The position numbers and the translations under genes are program-made. A model generated the notes under the pieces. The model was not told the origin of the DNA. It made no database searches and saw nothing but the letters and a program-made list of their open reading frames with translations. Shown here piece by piece: positions 1-9,575 of a stretch of 15,389 nucleotides of DNA (its first letter is position 1; each line of letters starts with the position of its first letter). This DNA comes from Ophiocordyceps camponoti-saundersi (nom. inval.) (Eukaryota > Ascomycota > Sordariomycetes > Hypocreales > Ophiocordycipitaceae): positions 1 through 15,389 of the forward strand of contig PDHQ01000573.1 of the NCBI GenBank assembly GCA_003339415.1, written 5' to 3'.

Positions 1-702
1 GGGGGTGCAGGGGAGGTTATATTAGATATATTATATACTACTAGGTAGCGCCGCTTATTTCCTAATTAGGAAAGAAAATAGTAGATTTTTACCTTTTATT
101 TTCGTGGAGATATATGCGATTAAAAAAAAATAGAAAGACCCTTTAAGGGAAGGAAGCCTTCCTTTTATAATTTTCCTTTTTTAAGAAACTATCTAATTAT
201 ATAAGCTAGCTAGAAAGCTCTAGAATACCGTAGAAGCTTTATATTATAAATATACTAGCGAATAGAATAGCTTTATCTTATTCTATTTACTTCTATTATA
301 TTTTTTTACTTTAAAATTAAATTCCTACTTTAAAATTAACCCTTAATTTTAAATTAACTATCCTCCTTAGCGAATAGAATAGCTTTATTCTATTCTATTA
401 TATTCTATTAGCTTCTAGCTAATAATAAATTATAATAGATAATTCTTTATTTATAATAGCTAATATTTCTTCCCGTTTTTAACTATTTCTAACTATTCTT
501 TTTATTTTAGGAATTTTATTTATTATTCTTATCTTTATTATCCGGTATTTAACCTTCCGAGGTTTAGCTATAATTTAAATACTAAATACTAGTATTTTTA
601 CTTTATTATATAAAATATATTATTAAGCTGTTTATATAATAAATACTACTTATATAATAAGAATAATACTTTTAACTAGTATTTATATCTTAGATTATTA
701 TA
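1..702 (-). mobile_element. Truncated Gypsy copy A: leader fragment joined to LTR fragment
   Basis: This is the right-hand edge of a second copy of the Gypsy family found complete at 3206-13037. Bases 1-130 match the leader/gag-start region at 11948-12077 almost base for base. Bases 136-702 match the last 567 bp of the LTR (12471-13037 and 3476-4042) with no length difference. The roughly 395 bp between these blocks in the complete copy, which hold the LTR/internal junction and the primer-binding region, are missing, and the junction falls in an A-run near 122-135. The copy ends at the same LTR terminus (...tagattattata). The rest of the element should lie left of the window. I see no target duplication, because only one end is present. 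Confidence 0.85.
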
Positions 703-1670
703 TTTTCTTTATATCTAAGCTTAGCTATCTTTTATTATAAAAAAATATCGAATAGTTTCTAATTTACTTAGCTCCGATTATTAAGTAAGCTTAGAATTAA
801 TCTTATATTATTTTTTTTAACTTTTATATTTAACCGCGCTATACTTACTTACTTACTTTTTTAGAAAAGTAAGGTTATCTTTAGCTATTATTTTAATATA
901 AAAGCTTAGAGTAACGTAATTATTTATTAGCTAATAGTAAAAATACTATATTTATTAAACTGCGCTAATAATTAAGCTAGGAGGCTTACTTAATATATTA
1001 ATAACTAGTAGTAACTAATACTTTAATAAGCTAATATTACCTTATAAGCGAATATATTAAGGCGATATATTACTAATAATATAAAGCGGGAACTTTTAAT
1101 ATAATAATTATAACTTAGTCTTACTTTAATTTAGCTTTTTCTAATAGCTTATATTATTTATAATAGCGTAATTATAACTAAATTTTTATAGATTTAATAA
1201 AGATATATTTTAATCTAGCGAATATTAAGCTTAGTCCTAACTTAGAAAGCTATAATATAGTTATATTAGAAGAGTTACTTTAATAACGCTTCTAAGTAAA
1301 TTTTATACCTTTTCGCTAGTAGGCGATAATAAGAAAAACGAGATAGTTAAGAGGGGGGGGGGAAATTAAAGTTATACGATATAGCGTAAAGATCTAATAT
1401 ATAAAGCGCTAAGCGGATTCTAAAAACGCTAAATATAATATTTTTTAAATAAGCTAGCTTTTTCTATAATAATAACGCTTAGATTAGAAATATATTTAAA
1501 TAATATTATATTATATATAGCTCGATATTAGGTTAATTAGTAATAAGCTAAACTAAAATAAAAATAAATATTAAGTTAAGGAGAGTTTAAGTTTAGCTTC
1601 TAAGAATCGCCTCCTTAAAAAGGCGATAAAATAAACGCGGAAATAAAAAGATTCCCTAAGAATAAAGTAG
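703..1670. other. AT-rich spacer, heavily RIP-mutated, no recognisable gene
   Basis: I see no recognisable gene here. On the plus strand one frame between about 895 and 1340 reads as Gln/Leu/Ile-rich with only TAA and TAG interruptions, as RIP would leave behind, but it matches no family I know. A hairpin with perfect 9 bp arms (852-860 and 865-873, loop ttag) and a run of ten G at 1353-1362 stand out from the AT background. It could be a decayed older transposon or old intergenic DNA. Confidence 0.5.
1663..1670. repeat. Candidate target-site duplication of outer element, left copy
   Basis: The bases taaagtag lie directly before the left direct repeat and recur at 14527-14534, across the end of the right direct repeat. 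Because the repeat itself may end in ctaaa, the true duplication could be only gtag (1667-1670 and 14531-14534). It supports insertion as one unit but is short. Confidence 0.4.
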
Positions 1671-2114
1671 TTTAACGGGGATAAAAAAACATACCCTAAG
1701 GCAGAAGAAAAAGAAGGGAAAAGAAGGGAAAGAAGCTATTTCCGTAGAATTCCTAGTAATTTAAAAAGTGTAGATTTTACAAAGACTGAAAAGGTGACCC
1801 TACTTAGGGTCGTGCGCTTACGGCGACTAATTTATAGTATTTTAAAAAGCTTACGGCTACCTTAATTGTTCTTCCTAGGTAGGGAAAAACGACCCTTCCT
1901 AAAACCCGTAAGTTTAATACTAATTAATTAGATCCGTTAGATTAGGCAGGTTAGATTAGATAGGTTAGCTTAAACGACCCTTTTAACGCCTGCCACCCTA
2001 ACTTACCTATACGGCCTGCAGGGCCGGACGGATCCGATAGTCCTACTTCCTTGAGACTATCTTCCCTGCCGGGGGCTATGTGTGTGGACAGGGGTGCCCG
2101 TTGCTCCCGCCAAA
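1671..2114 (+). repeat. Left direct repeat of outer element (LTR-like, 444 bp)
   Basis: It matches 14056-14530 throughout, apart from a small tandem duplication in the right copy and scattered transitions. Its ends form an inverted pair: agtagtttaacgggg at the left against agtagtttggcggga read from the right. The last part, about 2066-2110, is unusually rich in CpA/TpG for this window (tgtgtgtggacaggggtgcc) and is nearly identical in both copies. An internal hairpin gaccct-actt-agggtc lies near 1795-1810. The short open frames that cross this repeat are not convincing genes. Confidence 0.75.
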
Positions 2115-3200
2115 CTACTCCCCACAGCGTAAGCACGCGTAAGGAAGAAGGAAAGCGTGCTTCGCAAGAAGAAACGCGGGAGCAAGCAAAGAAGAAAAAG
2201 GAAGAAAGGAAGAAGAATAAGGTAACGGGAAGGTAGCCGCCGTAAAAAGGGCCGAAGAGAAAGAAGAAGACGGTAAGGACTAACGGAAGGAAAAGAAGAA
2301 GGAAGAAAAACGGAAGAAAGGAAAAGAACGGAAAAAGCAGGAAAAAGTAGGAAAGAAGAAGAAAGAAGAAGAACGCCGCCGTACGCCCCTACCTATTAAC
2401 CGGAGCAGAAGGAAGTATTTAATTAAACCCTTTAGAAGGCAGGGTCTTCGTCTCGGATAAAAAGGTTAACTCCCTATAAGTCCGAAGGGATTAGGCCGGA
2501 CGGCCGGGTTAATCCGAAGAAGCTAAAGGAAACGGGCAAGTAGAAGAAGAAGAGGGCAACGAGGGGAAAGGAGAAGATAACCGAGAGGAAGGAAACGACC
2601 GAACTAAAGAAGCAGAAAAAGACGAAGAAGTAGAAGAAAACGAAGAAGCAGAAAAAAACGACTAAACCGAAGAAGCAGAAGAGACCGACCGGGCAGAAGG
2701 AAACAGCTAGGCAGAAGAAGACAAAGAAGACCGTATAACGGCTCAATCTATAATTTCCCTTTTACGGCTTATTTCCTTGTTTTCGAGAAGAATAGAGGCG
2801 TAGAAATATACCCTTTCGAAGAGGGTGCCGTAAGAAGGAAGGTCTTAGCTATATAGGTTACCGTTCTCGAGAAGCAGGTCTCGTATTTCTTTCCGTAAGG
2901 TAGAAAGGAGACCGAGAGAGTATTAAGTTATAGCCTCGAAGTCGTCTTTTAGGGCAGGGGTCGAATTTTATAGCTACTAGTAAAAGAAAGCGTGCTTTTC
3001 TAGCTAGTTAATTATATCTTTTAGCTTTAGTTAACGGGCCTCGTGCTACTATAGCCTTCTTATAATCCCTGCCGAATAGGCTTAATTAAATACTCCGAAA
3101 TATCGAAGGAGCTGTTTTTTCGCTACCTACTATAGAAGGTCTACTATAAGGGTCTCGATTTTTTCCTATAAACTAGGGGCCACGAAGTGCGGTAGCTACT
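2115..3200 (+). pseudogene. Degenerate Lys/Glu/Arg-rich coding region, 5' half of outer element
   Basis: I do not recognise this gene. From 2115 to about 2740 the plus strand is almost purely purine (gaag, gaaa, ggaa), which in translation gives long runs of Lys, Glu and Arg. A readable frame from about 2582 carries a Glu-rich hexapeptide-like repeat and then a mixed, Ser/Arg-containing sequence to about 2935. It is interrupted by TAA at 2663 and several TAG/TAA codons, as expected from RIP of CAA and CAG. Frame shifts occur before 2582. After 2935 coding character fades. The charged composition would fit a gag-like or nucleic-acid-binding protein, but this is inference. The Gypsy element cuts the region at 3201-3205. 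Confidence 0.4.
2606..2686 (+). repeat. 18 bp Glu-rich minisatellite inside broken frame
   Basis: Imperfect 18 bp units start at 2606, 2624, 2642 and 2669, with a 9 bp partial unit at 2660. They encode KEAEKD, EEVEEN, EEAEKN and EEAEET in one frame. Period and frame agree, so the repeat grew as coding sequence, before or despite the stop at 2663. Confidence 0.65.
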
Positions 3201-3205
3201 CGAGT
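3201..3205. repeat. Target-site duplication of Gypsy element, left (cgagt)
   Basis: cgagt directly precedes the left LTR and is repeated directly after the right LTR (13038-13042). A 5 bp duplication is the usual size for Ty3/Gypsy integrases. Confidence 0.9.
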
Positions 3206-4042
3206 TATTACGGATTATACTTGTAATTACCTAATCTTACCCGTAGCCTTTAATCTAAGCTTCTAAAAATAAGGAGAGAAAAGAGGTAATAAAAAAGTAA
3301 GGGGCTTTACTTACTTTAACCGGGCAGTAAGTAGCTAAAATAAGAAATTTATAAAGTATAAATAAGTAAGAATTTCCTAAATAGGAATATCTTATAAGAT
3401 AAGGGAAGGTTATAAAGAGTAAGCTTTTAAGGTGTAAATTATTTAGATTAAAAGCTTAGAAAAGAAGGAAAGGAAAGACCTTTTAAGGGAAGGAAGCCTT
3501 CCTTTTATAGTTTTCCTTTTCTAAGAAACTATCTAATTATATAAGCTAGCTAGAAAGCTCTAGAATATTATAGAAGCTTTATATTATAAATATACTAGCG
3601 AATAAAATAGCTTTATTTTATTCTATTTACTTTTATCGTATTTTTTTACTTTAAAATTAAATTCCTACTTTAAAATTAACCCTTAATTTTAAATTAACTA
3701 TCCTCCTTAGCGAATAGAATAGCTTTATTTTATTCTATTATATTCTATTAGCTTCTAGCTAATAATAAATTATAATAGATAATTCTTTATTTATAATAAC
3801 TATTATTTCTTTCTATTTTTAACTATTTTTAACTATTCTTCTTATCTTAGGAATTTTATTTATTATTCTTATCTTTATTATCTAATATTTAACCTTTTAA
3901 GGTTTAGCCGTAATTTAAATACTAAATACTAGTATTTTTACTTTATTATATAAAATATATTATTAAGCTATTTATATAATAAATACTACTTATATAATAA
4001 GAATAGTACTTTTAACTAGTATTTATATCTTAGATTATTACA
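3206..4042 (-). repeat. 3' LTR of Gypsy element (837 bp)
   Basis: It aligns over its full length without gaps to 12201-13037. Read on the minus strand it starts TGTAATAATC, the intact terminus, because plus-strand bases 4041-4042 are still CA. Its far end now reads taata, probably from taaca. Internal dyads include ccctttaaggg and aaggaag-c-cttcctt (about 3479-3502). The last 567 bp are also present in copy A. Confidence 0.95.
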
Positions 4043-4055
4043 CGTTCCCCTTTTT
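4043..4055 (-). other. Polypurine tract of Gypsy element
   Basis: Read on the minus strand this is aaaaaggggaacg, directly against the 3' LTR. That is where the plus-strand primer of an LTR retrotransposon must lie, and it fixes the element's orientation as minus. Confidence 0.8.
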
Positions 4056-4282
4056 ATAGTTTATAACTTTATAAACTTTACTATAGAAGAATAATATAAG
4101 GTATAAATAATAGTTAGTTAGTTAATTAGTTATTTTTATTTTTATAAGAAAAGAAAAAGTATTTCGAAAAAACTTAATAAAGTAAAAATAATTAATTAAA
4201 TTTTATATAAGGTTCCTATTATTATATTATTCGTAACGTTCCCCTTTCTAAAGTTTTTAATCTTAAAAACTTCTTATTAAAG
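4056..4282 (-). other. 3' untranslated region with second polypurine-like tract and two hairpins
   Basis: The tract cgttccccttt occurs a second time at 4237-4247, 194 bp from the first. Each tract is followed by a near-perfect palindrome: 9 bp arms 4058-4066 and 4069-4077 (loop ct), and 9 bp arms 4251-4259 and 4264-4272 (loop atct). The chromodomain frame ends just beyond. The paired layout suggests a diverged tandem duplication or two priming sites. Confidence 0.6.
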
Positions 4283-5560
4283 GTGTTTTTTTTTATTTTT
4301 ATTAAATTTTTTAATAAGTTTAGGTGCCTTAGTTAGATACTTAGTAGGTTCCTAAGTATTTTCTTTAAAAGGTTATCCCTTTTATTTTATTAAATAATAT
4401 ACTATACCTTTTTCTATCTTTTTATCTATAATAGCTTTAAGTTCGTATTTTTCTTCTAATATTATAGTTTCGATATTTTCTTCTAATTTAGCGTTTTTAG
4501 GTGCTTTTTCTAGTAAGGAAATATAAAATACTAGATAAATAAATATTCTTTTAGGAAGTTTAAGCTTATAATTAAGGTTATTTAGCTTTTCTTCTATAAG
4601 GAAAGGTTTTAATTTTTTAAATTCTAAGGACTAATTAGGCTATTTAGTTTCTATATTTTTCTTTAATAAATAAACCTTATTATTTTTATTAAATAAGGGT
4701 TCTTTTCCGCGTTTTTTATTATAATAATAACTAATTCTTTTAGCTATAAAATCTAATTTTAATTTTATATAAGAATATAGAGATTTAAGCTATTCGGTAT
4801 TTAGAATAGCTTTTTTATTATTAACTTTATCTAATAGTCTTAATTTATAAGCTTTTAGATTAAATCTATAATTTACTATAATAAGCGTTATTTTAATAGA
4901 TTCTAATTCAGCGGTATTATAAGCTAATTAAGCTATAAGTAGGTTTATTACCTAATTATCTTATTCGTAATTAATATAAGCTCTAAAATATTATTTTAAA
5001 GTTTAATTTAAGCGTTTTATAGCCCTATTAGTTTCCGGATAAAAAGTAATACTTAATTTATACTTAGTTCCTAGCTTAAATATAAGGCTAGTCTAAAATT
5101 TAAAGTTAAACTTAAGGTCTTTATTACTTTTAATAACTTTAGGTAAGCCTCTATTTACTATTATTATTTTTAAAAATAAATAACTTAATTTTTTAGTAGA
5201 TAAAGCCTTTATCGTAAGTATAAAATAACTATATTTAGTTAATCTATTAGTTATAATTAGAATAAAATTATATTTTATATTAGTTATAAGGCTTACTAAT
5301 AAGGGTAATTTAATTATAAAATTTATAGCTATATTTTCCTAAAGTTATTTAGTAACTATTATAAGTTATAAAAATCTATAAAGCTTATACCTTAAAGCTT
5401 TAGATTTATTATAAATATTATAATTTTTAATAACTTTAATAATAGCTTTTTTAAAGTTTTTTATATTATAATAAGCTTTTATTTTATTATAAGTTTTTTA
5501 TATTCCTTAATAGCTATAAATAAGTAATTCGTAGAATTCTTTAACTATAGTTTTTACTAT
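4283..5560 (-). pseudogene. Gypsy integrase with C-terminal chromodomain, inactivated
   Basis: Integrase joins the cDNA copy to chromosomal DNA, and the chromodomain of chromoviruses guides it to marked chromatin. In order on the minus strand: an HHCC zinc domain (about 5405-5535), the catalytic core (about 4990-5330), a conserved core extension and C-terminal region (about 4450-4980), and a chromodomain (about 4300-4450) with the recognisable stretches YYLIK and ENT*EPTKYL. The catalytic positions are Asn at 5321-5323, Asn at 5123-5125 and Lys at 5015-5017. The last two are 36 codons apart, the normal D-X35-E spacing. All four zinc-ligand codons read Tyr (5531-5533, 5510-5512, 5420-5422, 5411-5413). 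Many TAA/TAG codons interrupt it. It cannot be functional. Confidence 0.93.
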
Positions 5561-6300
5561 ATTAAGAGGTATAAATAACTTCTCTTTTAAATAAGCTAAG
5601 TTATCTATTTACTTAATATTTTTATAATCCTTAAAATTAGTATCTTTATAAGCTTCTTTTATTTATTTTAATATAGAATTATTAGCTTTTACTTTAAATA
5701 TAACGTTTAAGGTATTTTATTCTAAATTTCCTTTATTATTTATTTTAAGGAAATTAGTTATTATAAGTATTATACTAGTATCTAAATTAAGTCTTCTACT
5801 AATAATATTAGCTTTTTTATTTTCGCTTCCTTTTTTATATATTATTTCGTAATTATAATTAGTAAGGAATTTAGCTTACTTAATTTATTAGCTATTTAAA
5901 GTTTAACTTATACTAAAATAGCTTATATTTTTATAATTAGTATAAATCCTTAGTTTAAATTTATTTCCTAATATATAATACTTAAATTCTTTAATAGCTT
6001 TAATAATAGCTAAAAATTCTTTATTATAAATAAAATAGTTAATTTCCGAATTTACTAGCTTTTTAGAATAGAAAGCTATAAAGTATAATATTATATTATT
6101 TTCCTAGCTTAATTAGGCTCTTATAATATAATTAAAAGCGTTAGTTTCTAAAATTAAAAGCTATTTTAAATTATAAGCTATTAATATAAGTGCTAAAATT
6201 AGCTTTTTTTTAAAAAAATTAAAAGCTATATTAGCTTTTTAATTTTACTTAAAAGGCTTTTTTTTAGCTATTTTTATTACTATTAATATAGGAATAATTA
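5561..6300 (-). pseudogene. Gypsy RNase H domain, inactivated
   Basis: RNase H removes the RNA strand of the RNA-DNA hybrid during reverse transcription. The minus strand reads ILETNAFNYII at about 6115-6150, then FYSKKLVNSEINYFIYNKEF at about 6000-6055, then FKLRIYTNYKNISYF to about 5925, which follows Ty3/Gypsy RNase H closely. The first catalytic Asp is Asn (codon 6140-6142) and the Asp of the YTD motif is Asn (5936-5938). The Glu of the KEF motif is kept. Bases 6150-6300 hold the connection between RT and RNase H. The domain continues from the RT across the LINE insertion, and the coding sequence resumes within the duplicated target. Bases 5561-5800 are a poorly conserved linker to integrase. 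Confidence 0.92.
6281..6300. repeat. Target-site duplication of LINE copy 1, left
   Basis: This 20 bp sequence (tattaatataggaataatta) recurs at 8166-8185 with one transition (g to a). It encodes the same Gypsy residues on both sides (the IPILI region), so it is a true duplication of the interrupted pol sequence. A long, variable duplication is typical of LINE target-primed insertion. Confidence 0.9.
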
Positions 6301-8165
6301 ACTTTTATATATTTTATAGATCCCGCGCTTATAGTAACGCGGATATAAATTTCTTATTTTTATATTATAAGCGGACTTTACTTTTTCTATTACCCCGTAG
6401 CGATAGCTTTAAGCTACGCCCGGAGCGACTTTAAGGGGGAGAGTAACGCTATATAAGTTAATTTTAACCGCGAAAATTTTTTACTCGGAATATAGCTTTA
6501 CTTTAAATTATAGTAAACTTAGACTTAAAAATTTACCGTACCTTTTACCTTATTAGAAGCTAAGGTAAGTATTAATAAGATTATTTTAGGGGACGCCTTA
6601 GTCTCCGTATAAATAATTATCGAATAATTAGCGGAGTCCGAGAGGGTCCGGGGAGGCGCCCCTCCTACTCTAACTCCGTTAATTAGTAGTATTTTCTTAG
6701 CTATTATAGCCGCGGTTTCCTCTTTTTTCTATAATTCTAGGGGGAGCGGAACTCCTACGATATAGGCTACGGTTACAGCTAAAGCGCCGGAGAAGACTAT
6801 TAAAAAATAAGTTCCTAGGTAATATAAGCGTTAGCTTATAATTCGCTCCGATTTTATCGCTACTCCGCTCTAAGTTTAAGGCCCTAAGGTAACTATAATA
6901 AATATTAACCGCGAACTCCGTAAGTAAGGCTAAGCCCTTATAGTAAGGAAATTACCTAATAGCGATATTACGGTAATATTCTAAGATACCGTTTATAAGC
7001 TTCGGTCTAATTTAAAATAGCTTCGTGCTACTTTTAAAAAAAAGGTACGCTTAACTAGCGGAGGTTATACTTTTATTATAAAAGGGGTGCCGGCGTAAGC
7101 CTTATAGCGGGGTAATAAGGAAGCCTTTTAAAAAGAGATCGAGTTATCGAATAAAATCTTAATAATATAACTATATACGAAAAGATATTATTTAGGAACT
7201 TAGCGGAGTTCCTTTATAGTTACTATTAATAGCGTAATAAACGTAAACTAAATTTATAATAAAAATATAATAATATAGGCGGAGATTTTTAACGCGGAAC
7301 CTTATAAGCTAAAAGTTTAACCTTAATAATACTTTAAGTATTATTAGCTTAGATATATCGCTAAATACTATATAGCAAAGCTATAATATAGCCGGTACTC
7401 CGCCTCTCTATACGTAAAAGGTAAGTTAGCTTATTTTATAGTATATAGAAAAAGACTATACTATTACCTTTTTTATTAAGAGATTTACCTTAGGTAAAGT
7501 TAACTTTATTTTAAAATAAGAGCGGCGTAGGATTAGGCGAAAGATATTTATATTTCCTAACTTTAGAGATTTATAAATCGGAATTTTATATATACCGCCC
7601 CTCCTCTTTTTCTAGCGCTAACTAGAGTTTAGTAGTAGCTAGGGCGGAAACGCTAAAGGGCGAATATAGTAGCTTTACCTCTAACCCCCTCTCTAAACTT
7701 ATCCGTAGCTCCGCTATAATAATTAGGCCGCTTTTCGGGACTAGCTATTACGGGGTCCGTTATAAGCTAATAAAACCTTTATATATTCTTTAGTTATATT
7801 AATAAAGCCTTAATTAAATAGATTATTTAGGATACTATAATTAAGCGCGGAGATTCGGTTTATAGCGATAATAACGCTTAGGAAAACGAGTAGCTATATA
7901 GACTCTATACTAGACCCGGCCTACGCGTACTCTTACTACCGCGAACTCCGCTCCGGAGGATATATCGGCTTCTTAATTACTTATTATTACTAAACTTATC
8001 TAAGGTATAGAGTGCTAGGTATAAACTTAGTCTAGCCTTAAACTAAGGTAATATTTAAAGGGAGGGTTTTACTCTAAGTTCTCCGGTTTTTCCTACTTCT
8101 AGAATATATATAAGATAATTCTAAGCTATATATTAAGTATACTAGCGTATAAATATTATTATTAT
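6301..8165 (+). mobile_element. Tad-like LINE fragment, copy 1 (ORF1 only, 1.87 kb)
   Basis: It is inserted between the RT and RNase H of the Gypsy element. It is flanked by a 20 bp target duplication and ends in an (ATT)n tail (8155-8165), both marks of target-primed reverse transcription. It is richer in GC than its surroundings. It contains one degenerate ORF with zinc knuckles like those of Tad-clade ORF1 and a 3' segment, but no endonuclease or reverse transcriptase. Its last 1009 bp are repeated in inverted orientation at 9576-10583. Both copies have the same ORF1-to-tail structure, so the lack of ORF2 belongs to the subfamily and is not an accident of one copy. Confidence 0.85.
6553..8045 (+). 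pseudogene. LINE ORF1 (gag-like zinc-knuckle protein), inactivated
   Basis: ORF1 proteins of Tad-type LINEs bind the element RNA. One frame can be followed from about 6553 to 8045, broken only by TAA and TAG. The N-terminal half is moderately conserved in type (KVRLTSGGYTFIIKGVP at about 7047-7100). A CCHC knuckle lies at 7330-7371 with exact C-X2-C-X4-H-X4-C spacing, but all four ligands now read Tyr. A second Cys/His-like cluster follows at about 7387-7440 and a third at about 7450-7500, also Tyr-substituted. A Pro- and Arg-containing C-terminal part continues to about 8045. The true start cannot be fixed because ATG codons are gone. I am sure of the zinc-knuckle gag-like nature and fairly sure of the Tad clade. 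Confidence 0.75.
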
Positions 8166-8185
8166 TATTAATATAAGAATAATTA
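8166..8185. repeat. Target-site duplication of LINE copy 1, right
   Basis: It matches 6281-6300 at 19 of 20 positions and directly follows the (ATT)n tail. Confidence 0.9.
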
Positions 8186-9050
8186 TATTAAAAAAGTTTT
8201 TAATAAATCTTTTATAATAATTATAATAACTTATAAATTATTATATATTTTTAATTAATTTAAGTATAAGCTAATTTTTTAAAAGTTTTAATTTACTAGG
8301 GTTTATTTTAATATTATAAGGGGTTATAATAGTGCTTAGAAATTTAACTTTTTTAGAAAAAAATATATATTTCTTAGAATTAATATATAATTTAGCTTTT
8401 TATAAAGCTTTTAATACTTTTTTTAAGTAAACTTTATACTTTTCTAAAAAATTTAAAAATATAATAATATTATCTAAATAAGCTATAGTAAATATATCTA
8501 AATAATCTCTTAGAATATAATTTATACGTTTTTAAAAGGTAGCGGGGCTATTATATAATCCTAAAGGTAATACTAAATATTCGTAGCTTTTATATTTAGT
8601 TCTAAAAGCTATTTTATATTCGTCTCCTTCCGCTATTTATATTTAATAATAAGCTAATTTAAAATTTAGCTTAGTAAAATACTATTTTTAGCTTAGTTTA
8701 TTTTTTAATTCTATAATTAAAAATATTAGCGTTCTATCTTTAATAGTATTATTATTTAATTTTCGATAATTAATTACGAGCTTTAATTTATCTTTTTCTT
8801 TACTTAATTTATTAGTAAAAGTAATAAGAGCTTTATAAGGACTTTTAGAAAGTCTTATATATTCTTTTTTAATTTATTCTTCTAAATATTCTTTTAATAC
8901 TTATAGTTATTTTTTATTACTATTATAAATTTATATAAATTAAGGTTCTAAATTAAGCTTTAATTTAATTTTATAATCTTATAAGCTTCTTTTAAGTAAA
9001 GTATTATCTAAGGGTTTTTTAAATATATCTAAGAATTTTTCTAAAATTTC
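8186..9050 (-). pseudogene. Gypsy reverse transcriptase domain, inactivated
   Basis: RT copies element RNA into DNA. On the minus strand, from right to left, I read an N-terminal DIFKKPL region (about 9015-9035), the SPYKALITF region (about 8810-8840), LKLVINYRKLNNN, YFTKLNFKLAYY (motif A), [14 protein letters not shown] and [17 protein letters not shown] (about 8535-8640), then DYLDIFTIAYLDNIIIF (about 8455-8505), and FLSTIITPYNIKINPSKLK (about 8275-8330). Order and spacing are those of Ty3/Gypsy RT. Motif A Asp is Asn (8664-8666), and the second Asp of YLDD is Asn (8469-8471). The first Asp of YLDD is intact. Stops sit at Gln and Trp positions. The thumb region runs straight into the LINE insertion point. 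Confidence 0.95.
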
Positions 9051-9575
9051 TTTAAGTATTAATTTATAATATTCTAATTTTTCTTTAAAATAAAAACTTA
9101 TTTTTTCTTTATAATCTACGCTAGAAATAGCAGCTAATATAGTAATAATATAAGGTATTTTTTTATAAATTTTATTACTTTTAGCTTTATTATAAAGTTT
9201 TTACTTATAATAATTATATTTATTTCTTATAGTAAATTTCTAATTATTATTAAAGAAGTTTTTCTTTTTTTTAATTTTTTTAATCGAACTATTCTTATTA
9301 TTTAAGCTTCTCGCCTTTTTAAAATTTCTTAAGCTAAATCTTTTATAAAGATTTCCTAAAGCGTTATTAAACTTAGTATTTTCTTTTCTATTTATATAAT
9401 TATAATAAAGTTAACTTTTATTATAACTATTTATATTCGATTATTTATTCTTATAATAATTGTTTTTTATAAATTTAAATTACTTATTTTTTACGCTTAA
9501 CTTACTTTTATTAATATTTCTAAAAATCTTATAATAAGGCTTCTTACTATTATTATAATTATACCTTCTTAGTTT
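9051..9575 (-). pseudogene. Gag-pol linker upstream of RT, unrecognised
   Basis: A minus-strand frame contiguous with RT reads ISSVDYKEK and LEYYKLILKEILEKF just before the RT core, as in fungal chromoviruses. Further upstream it is Lys/Asn/Tyr-rich (for example KRFSLRNFKKARSLNNKN). An aspartic protease with a DSG-type active site would be expected about here, but I cannot find one in the readable frame. It may be lost, or mutated beyond recognition. The segment ends at the tail of LINE copy 2. Confidence 0.55.

Noticed and set aside
1951..2236. Two open frames of 61 codons on opposite strands
   Set aside because: They overlap each other and cross the direct-repeat boundary. They exist because the block near 2066-2110 kept ATG and has few stops. 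The right-hand repeat copy does not preserve them as genes.
2474..2746. Open frame of 90 codons on the minus strand, Phe/Val-rich
   Set aside because: It is the complement of the purine-rich Lys/Glu-coding minisatellite region. The low-complexity Phe runs come from gaagaa repeats and match no membrane protein family I know.
3222..3230. LTR start placed at tgtaattac (3222 and 12217)
   Set aside because: Similarity between the two LTRs extends 16 bases further left. Only the start at 3206 and 12201 gives equal 837 bp LTRs and the cgagt duplication.
5246..5248. Asn in the ITNRLTK motif taken as the first integrase catalytic residue
   Set aside because: Spacing to the second acidic position is only 41 codons. 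The true first position is the Asn at 5321-5323 in the INFI motif, 66 codons away, as usual for Gypsy integrases.
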